From contig NC_077223.1 of assembly GCF_024763615.1 (NCBI RefSeq), positions 99,820,627 to 99,884,626 on the forward strand: DNA of 64,000 nt, in the 5' to 3' direction. The notes below the pieces were generated by a model. It saw only the letters and a program-made list of their open reading frames with translations. It did not search any database and had not been told where the DNA came from. This DNA comes from Phlebotomus papatasi (lineage: Eukaryota; Arthropoda; Insecta; Diptera; Psychodidae). This document shows, piece after piece, positions 1 to 10,129 of the stretch (positions are counted from its first letter, which is position 1; each line of letters starts with the position of its first letter). A program made the position numbers and the translations under genes.

Positions 1-3000
1 TAAAAACAATTTTAATAAAAATAAACTTAACATACGAATACATAAATTTTAAGAAACACTTATTCCGACGTTAAGTGGCAGTGTACAAAACAATTTTGAA
101 AATAACGACTTCTTCTGGAAGGGTAAAGCGGTCTTCAGACTAGAGGTTCTGCCCAGTTCCCAAAGGTCTCAAAATCCTAAATAGCGTTAAATTTGATTAC
201 TTTTTGAAAGCCTAATAGATTATTTATCTTTAATAATCCAATCCTAAGTTAATTTTTTCTAAAAGATGTGATTGATAAGAAATTAGAGCAATTAGGCCAT
301 ATAGCTAAGTCTTAGGTTTGAGGCCGGTATAACATCGGGTAATTCGGAATCGTGTCTATTTTGGAATTTTGAGATTTTTTCACTGTTTCAGATGATCAAA
401 AAGAATAAGAAAACCACGAAGCAGTACAAGTTACATTCGAGATTACTTCTTCGTTGTTCTTTCATTTTCCCATTTGAAACTGTTAGAAAATCTCACAGTT
501 CTCAATTAGACACTATTCCAAATTACCCCATCTTACCCTAACTGGTCTAGTGTTGTGTTTCATATACATTGAAAATATGATAATTTACTTATGAACAAAT
601 TTTTTAAATTGAATTTAAACGTGAATGTGTAATGCTAAAAACTTTCGACTTTAAACATATTTGTAAAAAAGTGTTACACTGATTTAAGTAATACATTTTT
701 AAGATGGTTTGTTTTCATTTAATAATCATTTATTTATTAAATTAAAATTTTGATAGAAATCAAAGCTAACCCAAAGAGCATTTTCTGACCAATTCGAAAA
801 TGTGACAAAATATTGTCGAAATACACTCGACAGATTCAGAGATTTCGATTTAATTTCGTCGATTTGACCAAGTTTTGCTTATTGGGAAATACTTAATCAA
901 CTTTTGACTTTAAATATTAAACCGTCGGTACATAAGGGTTTATTTATGGTTTCTCATGAATAGATATAATTGCAAATTCCAATTTTTTAATTAAAATCTT
1001 CCCTTTGAATTAAGTTTAAATATCAGTAAAATTTGATTATTTTGGTTCTGTTCTGGGATATTCCTTGACAAATAATTAAAATTTGGTGAGCTATGAAATT
1101 TTTATGAATTATTTTTAACATTTTAATTGTTTTGCAATATTTTCATCCTCAATTTAGAGAAGAATATGTCAGTGCGAAATGAAAGTAAACAAATTGACGA
1201 GATTTTTTTGACATTATTGGCAATTGCATTTACCGCATGGGGGCACTGCTTTCTACCACTGGTGGCGCTGGCAACTGTTCTCAATCTTTAATTCTCAAGC
1301 TTTTCGTCGAAAAAGTACATGAAAAAGTATTTAAAATTAGAGTGTCGTTGGTTTTCGTAAATTCCGAGTGGTTTGTTTTGCTAAGGGATCATTCACATCG
1401 CCGTCTTATCACTATAGTCCCCACTGATAAATATTTAAGAATAAGATATCAAATAAAGATGTCAATAATATTGATAAATCAAAACATTTTCTAATTTGAA
1501 CAGAATATTCGAATCATTGAAAACGGTTTTCGATATTTTTCTCCCATCTGTTAAAATTTCGTCTATTGTCGTCTTATCACTATGGACCCCACTGAGAAAT
1601 ATTTAAGCACATGAATTTAACATGTGTAGAAAAATGTGCATTAATACATTTACACCATGTAGTTTAATACCGCGTGCCTTGGAGAGGAAAGTAAAGAAGA
1701 TACAGGAGACAAATCAGCAAAAATGAGCTGGAAGAAATACCAACGGAGCAGAGTCTTCAGGGAGTTGAACTGGGGTATTAAAGAATCAACTGGATGGGCT
1801 TCTTGCACCGTGAGACGGTTGAAGTTGAATTGTTACCTAGATGGTGGTGGATATGGTACAAGTGTGAGCTTCTTTTCTTTGCTTCTTTTTTTTTGCTCCA
1901 CTGTGTCCTCCTTCATTCTGCAACAAAAGAAAACAACACCACAGAAAAACCATCAGGCACCAGTTCTCTTAAAAGCTAGAGCGAGACGTTATTTATTGGG
2001 CGGATGTCGATTTTGGTGTTGAGATAAGGAAAAAAATGTTTATTATTGTAAAATGGGTTGCCAACACTCTCTGGGACTCCCTCGTCTTGGGTATTTTTCT
2101 CCTTCGACTGGTTCTTCCTCTTAGATCCCTCATGAAACTGTGAGGTCTCTTCGATAAATTAGCTTAATATGTTACAGCCATTTAATTGGGTGTTAGTTTT
2201 TTGGGTGGACTCTTCCCATGAGGGGCGATTCGTCCCAAAATTTATTACCCCCTTCGCGCAACTCTCAATCTTTCAAAGAACCCCGGCCAATTTTTTTTTA
2301 TAACAACACCGCCACTCTTTTATTGATTTTCTTCTTCTTCCACTCACCCAACAACCTCCACGTAATACCACTTAAGCTGCACATTTTTAGGAGTCACAGA
2401 GCAAAACGCTGAAAAAAAATTGAGCTTAAAGCTTTGGCCATTTCTTTCTTCGTGTGATCCTTGGTGCTACCATAAAAACCCATCCAATGAACAGAAAAAA
2501 AAACCTGGAGTTACAAAGAAAAAAAGGACGGAATGAAATTGTAATTAATTTAATTAATAATTAAGACTTGCTCATAAATTTTAAATAATTACGCTGGCGT
2601 GCTCAACATTTTTATATTTCGTCCTGAATCACTATAGAGTTGTTTGGCTTTTTAAAAGGACACTTTAAACCATTTTGCAGGAGTGAATGGCTTATAGCTA
2701 GAGACCATTTGGTAAAAACAGTGCTTCATACAAGTTTACACACGCAGATTTTAAATTTAATTACAATAAGTGTGTAATTTATTACCAGTGTTTTAAAAAG
2801 GAAATTAAAAAGCTCTTTGGTGTTTAAGGACTAAATTTCATAGTACTTCCATTAAGATTTTTTCTCTTTTTTTATAAAGTAAATTATAAATTTATTATAA
2901 AACGTTATAGGGAATCGCATGCTTAAATTCAAAATACAACTTTTTAAGACATGTGAAAATTTTGTCAATTCCATTTGATACAAATAAAAGGTAAAAAAAA

Positions 3001-3497
3001 TGTGAATTTTTATTCACATCGTTCAAACTCCTTTAAGCCGTCTACACACTAGAAGCAATTTTTTAAAAACTGTTTTTCTAATAGAAATTTCCCCTATAAT
3101 TGTAGGCAAAAACGTCAATTTTTTTTAAAAGGTCAGTTTTTTACGAAAATTTCTTTTAATGTGTTAAGGTATGTTAAAGCACTGGGAAGAAAAGAATTTT
3201 TATTCTGAGTTGAACCTCCCGCCATCCGACGATCATCGGATTTGTTCTTTGAATCATGGGAGTAGCTATGACATTTTTAAGAATTCGGGATTTTGGTTTT
3301 CGGGATTTTCACCGGGATAGGTAGAAAAGTTTGTCAGTATCGTTAAATATTCGGAATAAATTAAGCCAATCTATTCTTTTAAGATATAGAAATATGGAAA
3401 ATACTGAAAATATTTCAGATATTACCAAGGATATTACTTAAAAAAAATTTTCTCAGGGTGCAATGGGGTATTGTGGGAATAAGCCGACGTATATTGC
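1..3497. other. Non-coding upstream DNA (intron or 5' flank of the Iroquois gene)
   Basis: AT-rich sequence without a recognisable gene. Open frames are under 100 codons and resemble nothing I know. A direct repeat of about 42 bp occurs at 1397-1440 and again, diverged, at 1565-1611; both copies contain GTCTTATCACTAT and AAATATTTAAG. A CTCF-like motif lies at 1254-1271. The block 1660-2060 is slightly richer in G+C and looks unique. The rest is simple AT-rich sequence. Confidence 0.6.
1254..1271 (+). promoter_or_regulatory. CTCF-like insulator motif
   Basis: The bases read ACCACTGGTGGCGCTGGC. This matches the core of the CTCF consensus shared by flies and vertebrates (CCASYAGRKGGCRS) with one mismatch in the AG step. 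It is the first of several such motifs in the 35 kb upstream of exon A. It is a motif match only; occupancy is inferred. Confidence 0.35.
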
Positions 3498-3994
3498 AAT
3501 CAACAATAGGGAAATCCGGAAGTCGTCGGGAAGAGACAATCACTCAGGGAAAAACACCAACTATCTCCAGAGCTTTCGGCTCGGTCTTCAAGCCTTCATC
3601 AGTGGTCAAGTCTTGCAACCTTTCTCTGAGACTCGTTCAGGGTTTTGGTCAGGATTATAACAGGGCATAAGAGGGAATGGGGGCACTATTCTTTTAATTT
3701 TATTTTTTTTTTAATTTTATTTCAAAAATCCACAACAAATAGGGTACAACCCTCTTACAATTGCGTGGCGAGAAAAAAGAATTAAAAAATGAAAAAAAAC
3801 AGAAAAAAGGAAAAAGGAAAAAAACAATTCTTACACTGGCTTTTACAATTTTTGGAATACTTGGCACAATTTTCGGATCTTCTTCTTCGTCTTGGGTCTT
3901 GCTGGGATTTTTTCTTTGTTAGCACTGATAGTTGATGTGTTTCCCTGAGTAATTGTCTCTTCCCGACGACTTCCGGATTTCCCTATTGTTGATT
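3498..3994. repeat. Inverted-repeat element, probably a Penelope-like retroelement remnant
   Basis: Two arms of about 68 bp (3498-3565 and 3927-3994) are near-perfect reverse complements. A 10-bp direct repeat CAATGGGGTA flanks the element at 3461-3470 and 3996-4005. Just inside the left arm, on the minus strand, is a CTGATGA...GAAA core like the hammerhead ribozymes in the terminal repeats of Penelope-like elements. No reverse-transcriptase frame is present, so this is a non-autonomous or decayed copy. The class assignment is inferred from the ribozyme-like core and the inverted ends. Confidence 0.5.
3570..3602 (-). ncRNA. Hammerhead-ribozyme-like core in a repeat
   Basis: On the minus strand the sequence runs CTGATGA, then a short stem with arms GGCT and AGCC, then GAAA, in the order of the catalytic core of a hammerhead ribozyme (CUGANGA - stem II - GAAA). 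A short hairpin CTC-TG-GAG follows where stem III belongs, and ACCA/TGGT segments could form stem I. Pairing next to the expected cleavage site is imperfect, so activity is uncertain. Confidence 0.35.
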
Positions 3995-4351
3995 ACAATG
4001 GGGTAATTTGGAATCGGACTTAAATTGGATTTTAGAGATTAAATTCTAATGCTTAAGGATGGTCTGGTTGAGACTCTGAATATAAGATCTGCCAGGTTTT
4101 CGGTCGTTTAAACATAAATATCGCTGTTCCGAATGCTGAAGTCCATCCTTCATTGTTAGAATTAAAGAAAAGCTTACGAATAGCAAGGACTAAGTCTCTC
4201 TCGGAGGTCAAACTCACCCGCATCTACAGTATATCAATTACTTACCCAAGGAATCATAGTATAATATTTTCATAGTGAAGTTTTGGGATTCTAAAATTTA
4301 ACAAAAATTGTTATTCTGGTGCTTATCCGTTTTTTTGTCTGTCTCCTAAAC

Positions 4352-5080
4352 GGTAAAAAAAAAGATTACAAGGATAATCGTTGGTTTGCTTTTTTACCAC
4401 GATTATTCTAGTAAAGTGACTCAAATATGTATTTCAGCAAAATACGTAGTCTGAAAATGTGTAATTTAAATTTTATGTAATGGTAAACTGTGTAACCAAC
4501 TGCAAATGATTAAACAGTTGTGTACATTTTTTTTACATATTTCGTGTAAAATTACACAGTTTCCAGACAAAATCAGTACAAATTACACAGTTTTCACACA
4601 AAATGTGTACAAATTACACAAATGTGTATCAGTACACACGAATACACACAGTAAAAAAAATTACAAGAATAATCGTTGGTTTGCTTTTTTACCATGATTC
4701 TTCTTGTAATGTTACTCAAATTATGTATTTGAGCAAAACGAGTAATCTGAAAATGTGTAATTTAAATTTAATGTAATCGTAATCTGTGTAATCAATTAAA
4801 TGATGACATATTGTACTTTTTAAGTAATGTTCTGTTGCTAATGCAAAAATTGAGAGAATACTGTAACGCAAGTGGTTTTTTACGTCTCACGGTATCAAAT
4901 TTCACTTTCTCGTTTTATATTACGTCTTTTTTCACCGTACGTCGAAATTAGCGAATAATTACACAGCTGTGTACATTTTGCTACAGATTTCGTGTAACAT
5001 TACACAGTTTTCAGACAAAATGTGAAGAAATTACATGAATGTGTACAAGTACACATAATTACACGTTTAATGTAAAAGTT
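4352..5080. repeat. Tandemly duplicated TGTGTA-rich repeat
   Basis: A unit of about 298 bp starting near 4352 is repeated from 4651. Both copies share the segment containing AATCGTTGGTTTGCTTTTTTACC and the following AAAATGTGTAATTTAAATTT segment. The second half (ATTACACAG / TTTCGTGTAA / ACAAAATGTG) recurs at 4956-5040 after an unrelated spacer at about 4800-4955. The region is dense in ACACA/TGTGT and contains three copies of the Iroquois-type palindrome ACAnnTGT (4514, 4618, 4963). Confidence 0.65.
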
Positions 5081-5155
5081 ACAATGAAAATTATGGTAAA
5101 GCAGCCAAATTTTTTTACTGTTGTAGTCGAGATTTTCCACCTGATAGCGAAATAG

Positions 5156-5414
5156 AGCCCGGCTGGTGGATTCCCTTCCCTGTTCGCGGGAAATTCATAT
5201 TTCCCGCCTCTCGCTCCAAGCAAGGCCTTTTACTGGCGGTATAGTTCTGTTGCCCGCCGTGTGGGGGAGATTGGCTGACAGGCGACACTGTCAGTCAGTC
5301 GGTAACATGGCCTGGAAGAGTTCGGATGGGGGCACAGAGCTGGGTCGCTGCCGGGCAATTGGCCGCGATAAGCCTTGGTCTCCATGAGGAATCTTTCAGG
5401 GCATAAGCCCGGCT
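5156..5414. other. GC-rich island bounded by 9-bp direct repeats
   Basis: About 250 bp are much richer in G+C and CpG than the surroundings. The direct repeat AGCCCGGCT bounds it at 5156-5164 and 5406-5414. Related AT-rich sequence lies on both sides (near 5084-5120 and 5440-5480, both with GAAAAT-ATGGTAAA and TTTTTTACTG), so the island appears inserted between two copies of a flanking repeat. A 73-codon open frame (5166-5387) crosses it, but I recognise no domain. It could be a 5' fragment of a LINE or other insertion. Confidence 0.4.
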
Positions 5415-5623
5415 ACACTGTGTATGTTTATGTAAAATTCGCAATGAAAATCATGGTAAAATATCTGAAATTCTTTTTTACTGTGTACGAATATAGAGAT
5501 AAAACGGTTTAAGATACCGTCTGCCGGTCTTCAGTGACGATCCCTATAACACAAAATTCCCATTACATTTTTTATGTGTACTTTTGTCCAAGAAATTACA
5601 CTTTGTTTCCAAATAAAACTAGT

Positions 5624-5807
5624 TAGGGGAAATTGGGGTAGTTTCACTCATGCATTACTTTCGGAAATAAAGATTTTTGGGTTGAAAAATATTAAGGAGT
5701 TGTCCTGTTTTCAGATTAATTCCTGTTTTTCAGATTAGTTGATATTCGTTTTGGAAATGAGTCATGAAAAAATGAACAGCTGCGTGAAACTACCTCACCG
5801 TCTCCTA
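5624..5807. mobile_element. MITE with TA-flanked AGGGGAAATTGGGG-type ends
   Basis: The left end (TAGGGGAAATTGGGGTAGTTTC) is mirrored at the right end by GAAACTACCTCACCGTCTCCTA, giving inverted repeats of about 22 bp with mismatches and TA at both edges. There is no coding capacity. It is a non-autonomous DNA transposon, probably Tc1/mariner-type by its TA target. Confidence 0.65.
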
Positions 5808-8132
5808 TTAAAAAAAAAAAAGATTACGCCAAAAATGTTGTATAAAACCAAAAATGTTTTCTGTTTCACTTTCGTTCTTCAAGGCGTCATCGGTGTTACC
5901 CCCTTATAATGAACCTATAATTATTTCCGCCACTGTATCAACACGTTAAGAGTGTCGGCAGTGTTAAGATCACCTCTAAATACCTTCTTGTTACAACGCT
6001 AGAAAAAACAACAGATGAAAGAAAAAAACCATGCGTAGGTTGATATAAATTATAGGTGATGCATATTTTTCTTATTTCTTTTTTGCCTTTCTTGCTCCTC
6101 AGTCGGAGACTTCACCTGGACAAAAGTGTTCCAAAATACACACTTATCGTTGACTTTGTTAAATCCCAGGGGGGCAATCACTGGAAAATTCAAGTGTTTT
6201 AGCAATCTTAGAATATTTTTGTCAAATTTAAATACTAAGATTTTGATGATGAATATTAAATTAGGTATGGTTCTTAGTTGGACTTTTGAGGGAATTTAGA
6301 TTTGTTTGAAATGTAAAAATCATTAATATTTGGGATTTAATAACCCTCTTTGATTGTGCGGAATGTGTGATCTAAATAAAAGAAAACAAGAATTGGGATG
6401 GACTTAAAGCTTCTGTGAGGATCAACAAAGTATCTAAATCGACAAGGTTGATGAAAAATTGAATTAAATAAAATTAATGGCTCAATTTATGGACTTTTGG
6501 AGACACAGTCTCGTTGCCTTCCAAATTCTTTAACGCCTTTTAAATGGAATATTTGTCGTTGAATTTTGTGCTTCAACAAAAAAAAGAAGAAAAGAACTCA
6601 AGAACCAGGTTTAAAGTCCATTGAAGTCTGAGTTGGAAAGTGGCATTATAAGTATTTGAAATGAAGTGACAGAGTGTTACCAATTTTCTGAAATGAAGGA
6701 GTTGAAGATGAGATTGACAAGGTGTTTTCATATTAAATTTAACAGCTGTTTCTCCTCGATTTTACGTCTTTTCCACCTCTGCGTTGTTTTTGTCTTTCGG
6801 TTGTTTGATTAAATAATTGGATTTTTATTGTAATTTAATTCTCTGCTATTTCCACTTTGACGGCATCGAGAAAAAAGACGAATATTTCAGTGCAATCCTC
6901 GTAAATAATTTACACGAAATGGCTATTTCTCATTCTTCGGCTTTTATTTCATCTTTTTGGGCTGTTGTCCAAAGCCTTTTTGCTTTTTCATGTTTTTGTA
7001 AGGGCTGGAACTGAGAGTTTGTAACTCCATAAAATTTACTGATAAATTTTCAAGCTAAAATAGCCCCAATGGAATTCATTTAGAGGTGAGATGAGGCGTT
7101 TGCAAGAGCCGCAGATTGAGCAATGAGAAAATGTAGCAAACAAGAAGGAATGAATGAACTAATGATGTCGTCTTTTAACATAATAATAAAATATATAAAT
7201 TCACGCTACCATTTCTTGGACAATTTATCATTTCCGCAAGCACTAAAAACGTCCAATAAGGTCAGGCTTATTCCATCGTCTTTCTCGGGGGCCTTTTGTT
7301 TCATCCATATCTCTCCTCCTTGCCACTCTTTTTGAGACCTCTACCCATTAATATAAATACAATATCTTTATGATTACTCCTTCTTTTTATTTCCCTCCAC
7401 TCTTATATTAACACGTCATTTTAATTTCATTATTTCCTCACATCTTTCGTATACTCTTCTTCTTTCACATACATTTTCACATCTTTCTCTCACTTTTCCA
7501 GCTCCTTCCTCCATCGTACAATCCCATTGACAATATAAAAAAAAACATTAAATGCAATCATTTTCAATTTGAATTAAAACCTCAATACTAGAAAAATTAA
7601 TTGCAAATTTGAATTAATTAATTAATAAATACATAAAAATTATGTGAAGGTAACTGACACAGAAAATCCATCAATTTCTCTCAGTGTCTCTTGCCATGTC
7701 AACATGCTGTTGAGGCCTTTGAGACAACAAAAAAATATATGCAAACCTGGATGGAAAAAACAGCACTTGAAATAAATGAATATTGATTTGAGAGTGATGC
7801 AAGTTGCTTGAATAAAATATTCAATCATTTAATTTAAAACTAATCGCTTGACAATGTTTAAAATGTGAATTTGATCACAACTTTGAAACTGTTTTGACTG
7901 ACATCAAGGGGCGGATATCTGGGAAAATTAACAATATGCAAAATAAAGTTCTTTTTTTTATTTTCCGAAAAAATGGGTGGCAAAACGACCTAGGCTTTGC
8001 GGAGTGCTCGAACTTGTGACTTAGATACTATCCCTTACAAGTACTGTCACATCATTTACCGTTTACCATTTCTCAACTGATGTAAATCGATTTGTAAATT
8101 ATTTGAAACATCCCACAAAATAATTTTAAGAG
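5808..8132. other. Non-coding, mostly unique sequence
   Basis: No gene or clear transposon was recognised. The longest frames are 60-70 codons (6817-7014, 7123-7335, 7640-7828 minus) and look like chance frames. 6700-7510 is less simple in composition than its surroundings and could be regulatory, but this is only an impression. Short AATTAATTAATTAAT runs occur at 7610-7625. Confidence 0.5.
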
Positions 8133-8351
8133 TAGGGGAAAGTGCTCTCCCTTCGAACGTTCATTCCTTCGAATAATGTGAATTTCTTTTGGTTTTCGGA
8201 AGAGATTTACACTAAATGATCACGGAATTATCAACAATTGATGATAAGCCAACTAAAATTTAATAGAAATGTGTAAGTCTCTTAGGAAAACTAAAAGAAA
8301 ATTCACATTATTCGAAGGCATGAACGTTCGAAGGGAGAGTACTTTCCCCTA
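8133..8351. mobile_element. MITE family A, copy 1 (TTCGAACGTTC ends)
   Basis: TA-flanked, about 215 bp, with long inverted ends: AGGGGAAAGTGCTCTCCCTT then CGAACGTTC on the left, mirrored by GAACGTTCGAAGGGAGAGTA then CTTTCCCCT on the right. A second copy is at 57806-58004. No open frame. Confidence 0.8.
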
Positions 8352-8603
8352 ATAAAATTTATTTTGGAACAAAAATTACTTATCGGTTCAAAACTGGTTC
8401 ATTACCGATTCAAAACCGATTGGAACCGGTACAATTTTGTCGGAAATTCCAAGACCTTTCCAACGAGCCCAAACATGATCCTGATAAATGCGCTCTCTAG
8501 AGCCTTTTTAACCTTTGACCTTCAAAAACCGTTATTAGGAATAATTCAAAGGTATTTTCATACATGGTTAATTTCCCACCTGGGTAATCTCTAAAAAATA
8601 TGA

Positions 8604-8800
8604 GGGACAGTGAAACACGGTATTGACCTTTGGCTCCTTTCTCCTTTTAATTTCCTAAGCCGACGTTTCGGAGGGGTTTTCCTCCTTCTTCAGGTATAGA
8701 AATTTTGGGGAAAAAATTGTCACAAAAATCGTTACACTGAGCACAATTCGGACTTTGCACGAGAGACAATTTCTCCAACAACATCCAACAAAGACTGTTT
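8604..8800 (-). repeat. Penelope-like element end fragment with hammerhead-like core
   Basis: On the minus strand at 8661-8693 the sequence runs CTGAAGA, a stem GGAGG...CCTCC, then GAAACGTCG. This CTGAAGA...CGAAACGTC signature is typical of Penelope-like retroelement ends. The neighbouring bases look unique to this copy and the boundaries are approximate. No reverse transcriptase is present. Confidence 0.5.
8661..8693 (-). ncRNA. Hammerhead-ribozyme-like core (CUGAAGA type)
   Basis: CTGAAGA fits the CUGANGA half of the hammerhead core. It is followed by a perfect 5-bp stem II (GGAGG/CCTCC) with an A-rich loop and then GAAA. Stem III and the cleavage triplet are not obvious, so this may be a degenerate ribozyme. 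Confidence 0.4.
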
Positions 8801-9006
8801 ACTGGCCGAAAACTATCTAGCAATCTCTAAAAAATACCAAAAAATTAAAAATAATCGCAAGACGCATTTTCGAGCAAACCGATGAATAAAACCAAGGAGT
8901 AGATACTGTGAACTGTCTCTTATCACCAAAATGACAAGAACGTCAAACCGTTTGAAATCCAACGACTTTGTTAGTTTACATTGGAAATTCATGTTTGTGA
9001 ATCCTG

Positions 9007-9360
9007 TAGGGGAATTCTGTAATTTTCGTGGCATTGTCACGCGTGAGTTCGAAACCTGACAATGCCAATCGAGCTTTTTTTGTCATACGATATGAGTTCG
9101 AAAATGCAATTCACTGAATTTTTAATGAAATCCCTTTATTTGATAATTTTATGAAAATACAGTACGTCTTGGTTGATTTGTTGAACAAAATTGATTGTCA
9201 TTTGAATTGCCAGAAATCACAAATATGTGCGACTTGTGACAATGCCACGTGAACTGAAATGGCAATGTCACGGCTACAGAATCGTATTTTCGAAAAAGCT
9301 CTCCTATGATTTGAACCCAATTTGTCATATGGCATTGTCAGAGCGTTACAGAATTCCCCT
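9007..9360. mobile_element. MITE with AGGGGAATTCTGTAA ends
   Basis: The left end AGGGGAATTCTGTAA is the exact reverse complement of the right end TTACAGAATTCCCCT. Inside, the motif GGCATTGTCA / TGACAATGCC recurs in both orientations at least four times (near 9028, 9057, 9236 and 9341), so the element is subterminally palindromic. About 350 bp, no coding capacity. Confidence 0.75.
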
Positions 9361-9589
9361 CCTGATATGACTCAACTCACTTTTTCTCTGAATACGCTTA
9401 CTTACAAAAAAAATCTCAGTGAGAAAGAACCACAGAAGACTAGAGCACGTTATTACTTTAACAAGAAATCTTTTTAAAATTTAACTGTTGTCCGGTATAT
9501 TTTATGTCACCCGGACGACGAGTAAACTGATAAACGAGATAAACGGGAGTTGACCATAACAATGTTGCTCATGGTTTACTTGAGTACCG

Positions 9590-10125
9590 ATCTATCGACA
9601 TGTGCTAAAATCGTTCCGATTTGCTAATCTGCAGTTCTTTAACGAAGATAAAATTTTGTCGATCGCTAGGTCTGTTAGGTGATTAGTCGATCAAAATGAC
9701 CATGTCGATCTTTCGATCTGCTATTTTTTTGCCAAGATCATATCGAAATGTCCTTGTGAGAATCAGCCGATATTCTCTACAAATATTAAATCGATCTACT
9801 GATCTTTTGGAATGGTTATATCATAGTGCCGATCTACAGATTTGACCTATTTATTTTACTAAAGAAGAATAGTTTCGCTAATCTTTGCTAAGAACCATGT
9901 CAAATGTCGATTTTCCAATTCACCAGTTTCCTCTTATCCAAATGACATGTAGATCTACTGATCTCTTTGTAAAGATTATTTCGATATGTCGACCTGAAAA
10001 CTATTCAATCTTTTCTAAAGATTTTACAAAGATTGTTATAATATACTGATCTTTGATAAAGATTGTGTCGACCTATCGTTTCCTTTTTCACAAAAATCGT
10101 GATAAGTCGATCTGCTGATCAGTTA
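9590..10125. repeat. Diverged repeat array with TCGATCTACTGATCT units
   Basis: The motif (A/G)TCGATCT(A/G)CTGATC, often followed by TTTGTAAAGAT and TGTCGA, recurs near 9585, 9706, 9790, 9827, 9948, 10033 and 10108 at spacings of about 40-120 bp. It looks like an old, decayed tandem repeat. No function is assigned. Confidence 0.55.
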
Positions 10126-10129
10126 AAGT

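Noticed and set aside
5166..5387. 73-codon frame in the GC-rich island as a gene
   Set aside because: No domain recognised, no splice signals, and high G+C alone makes stops rare there.
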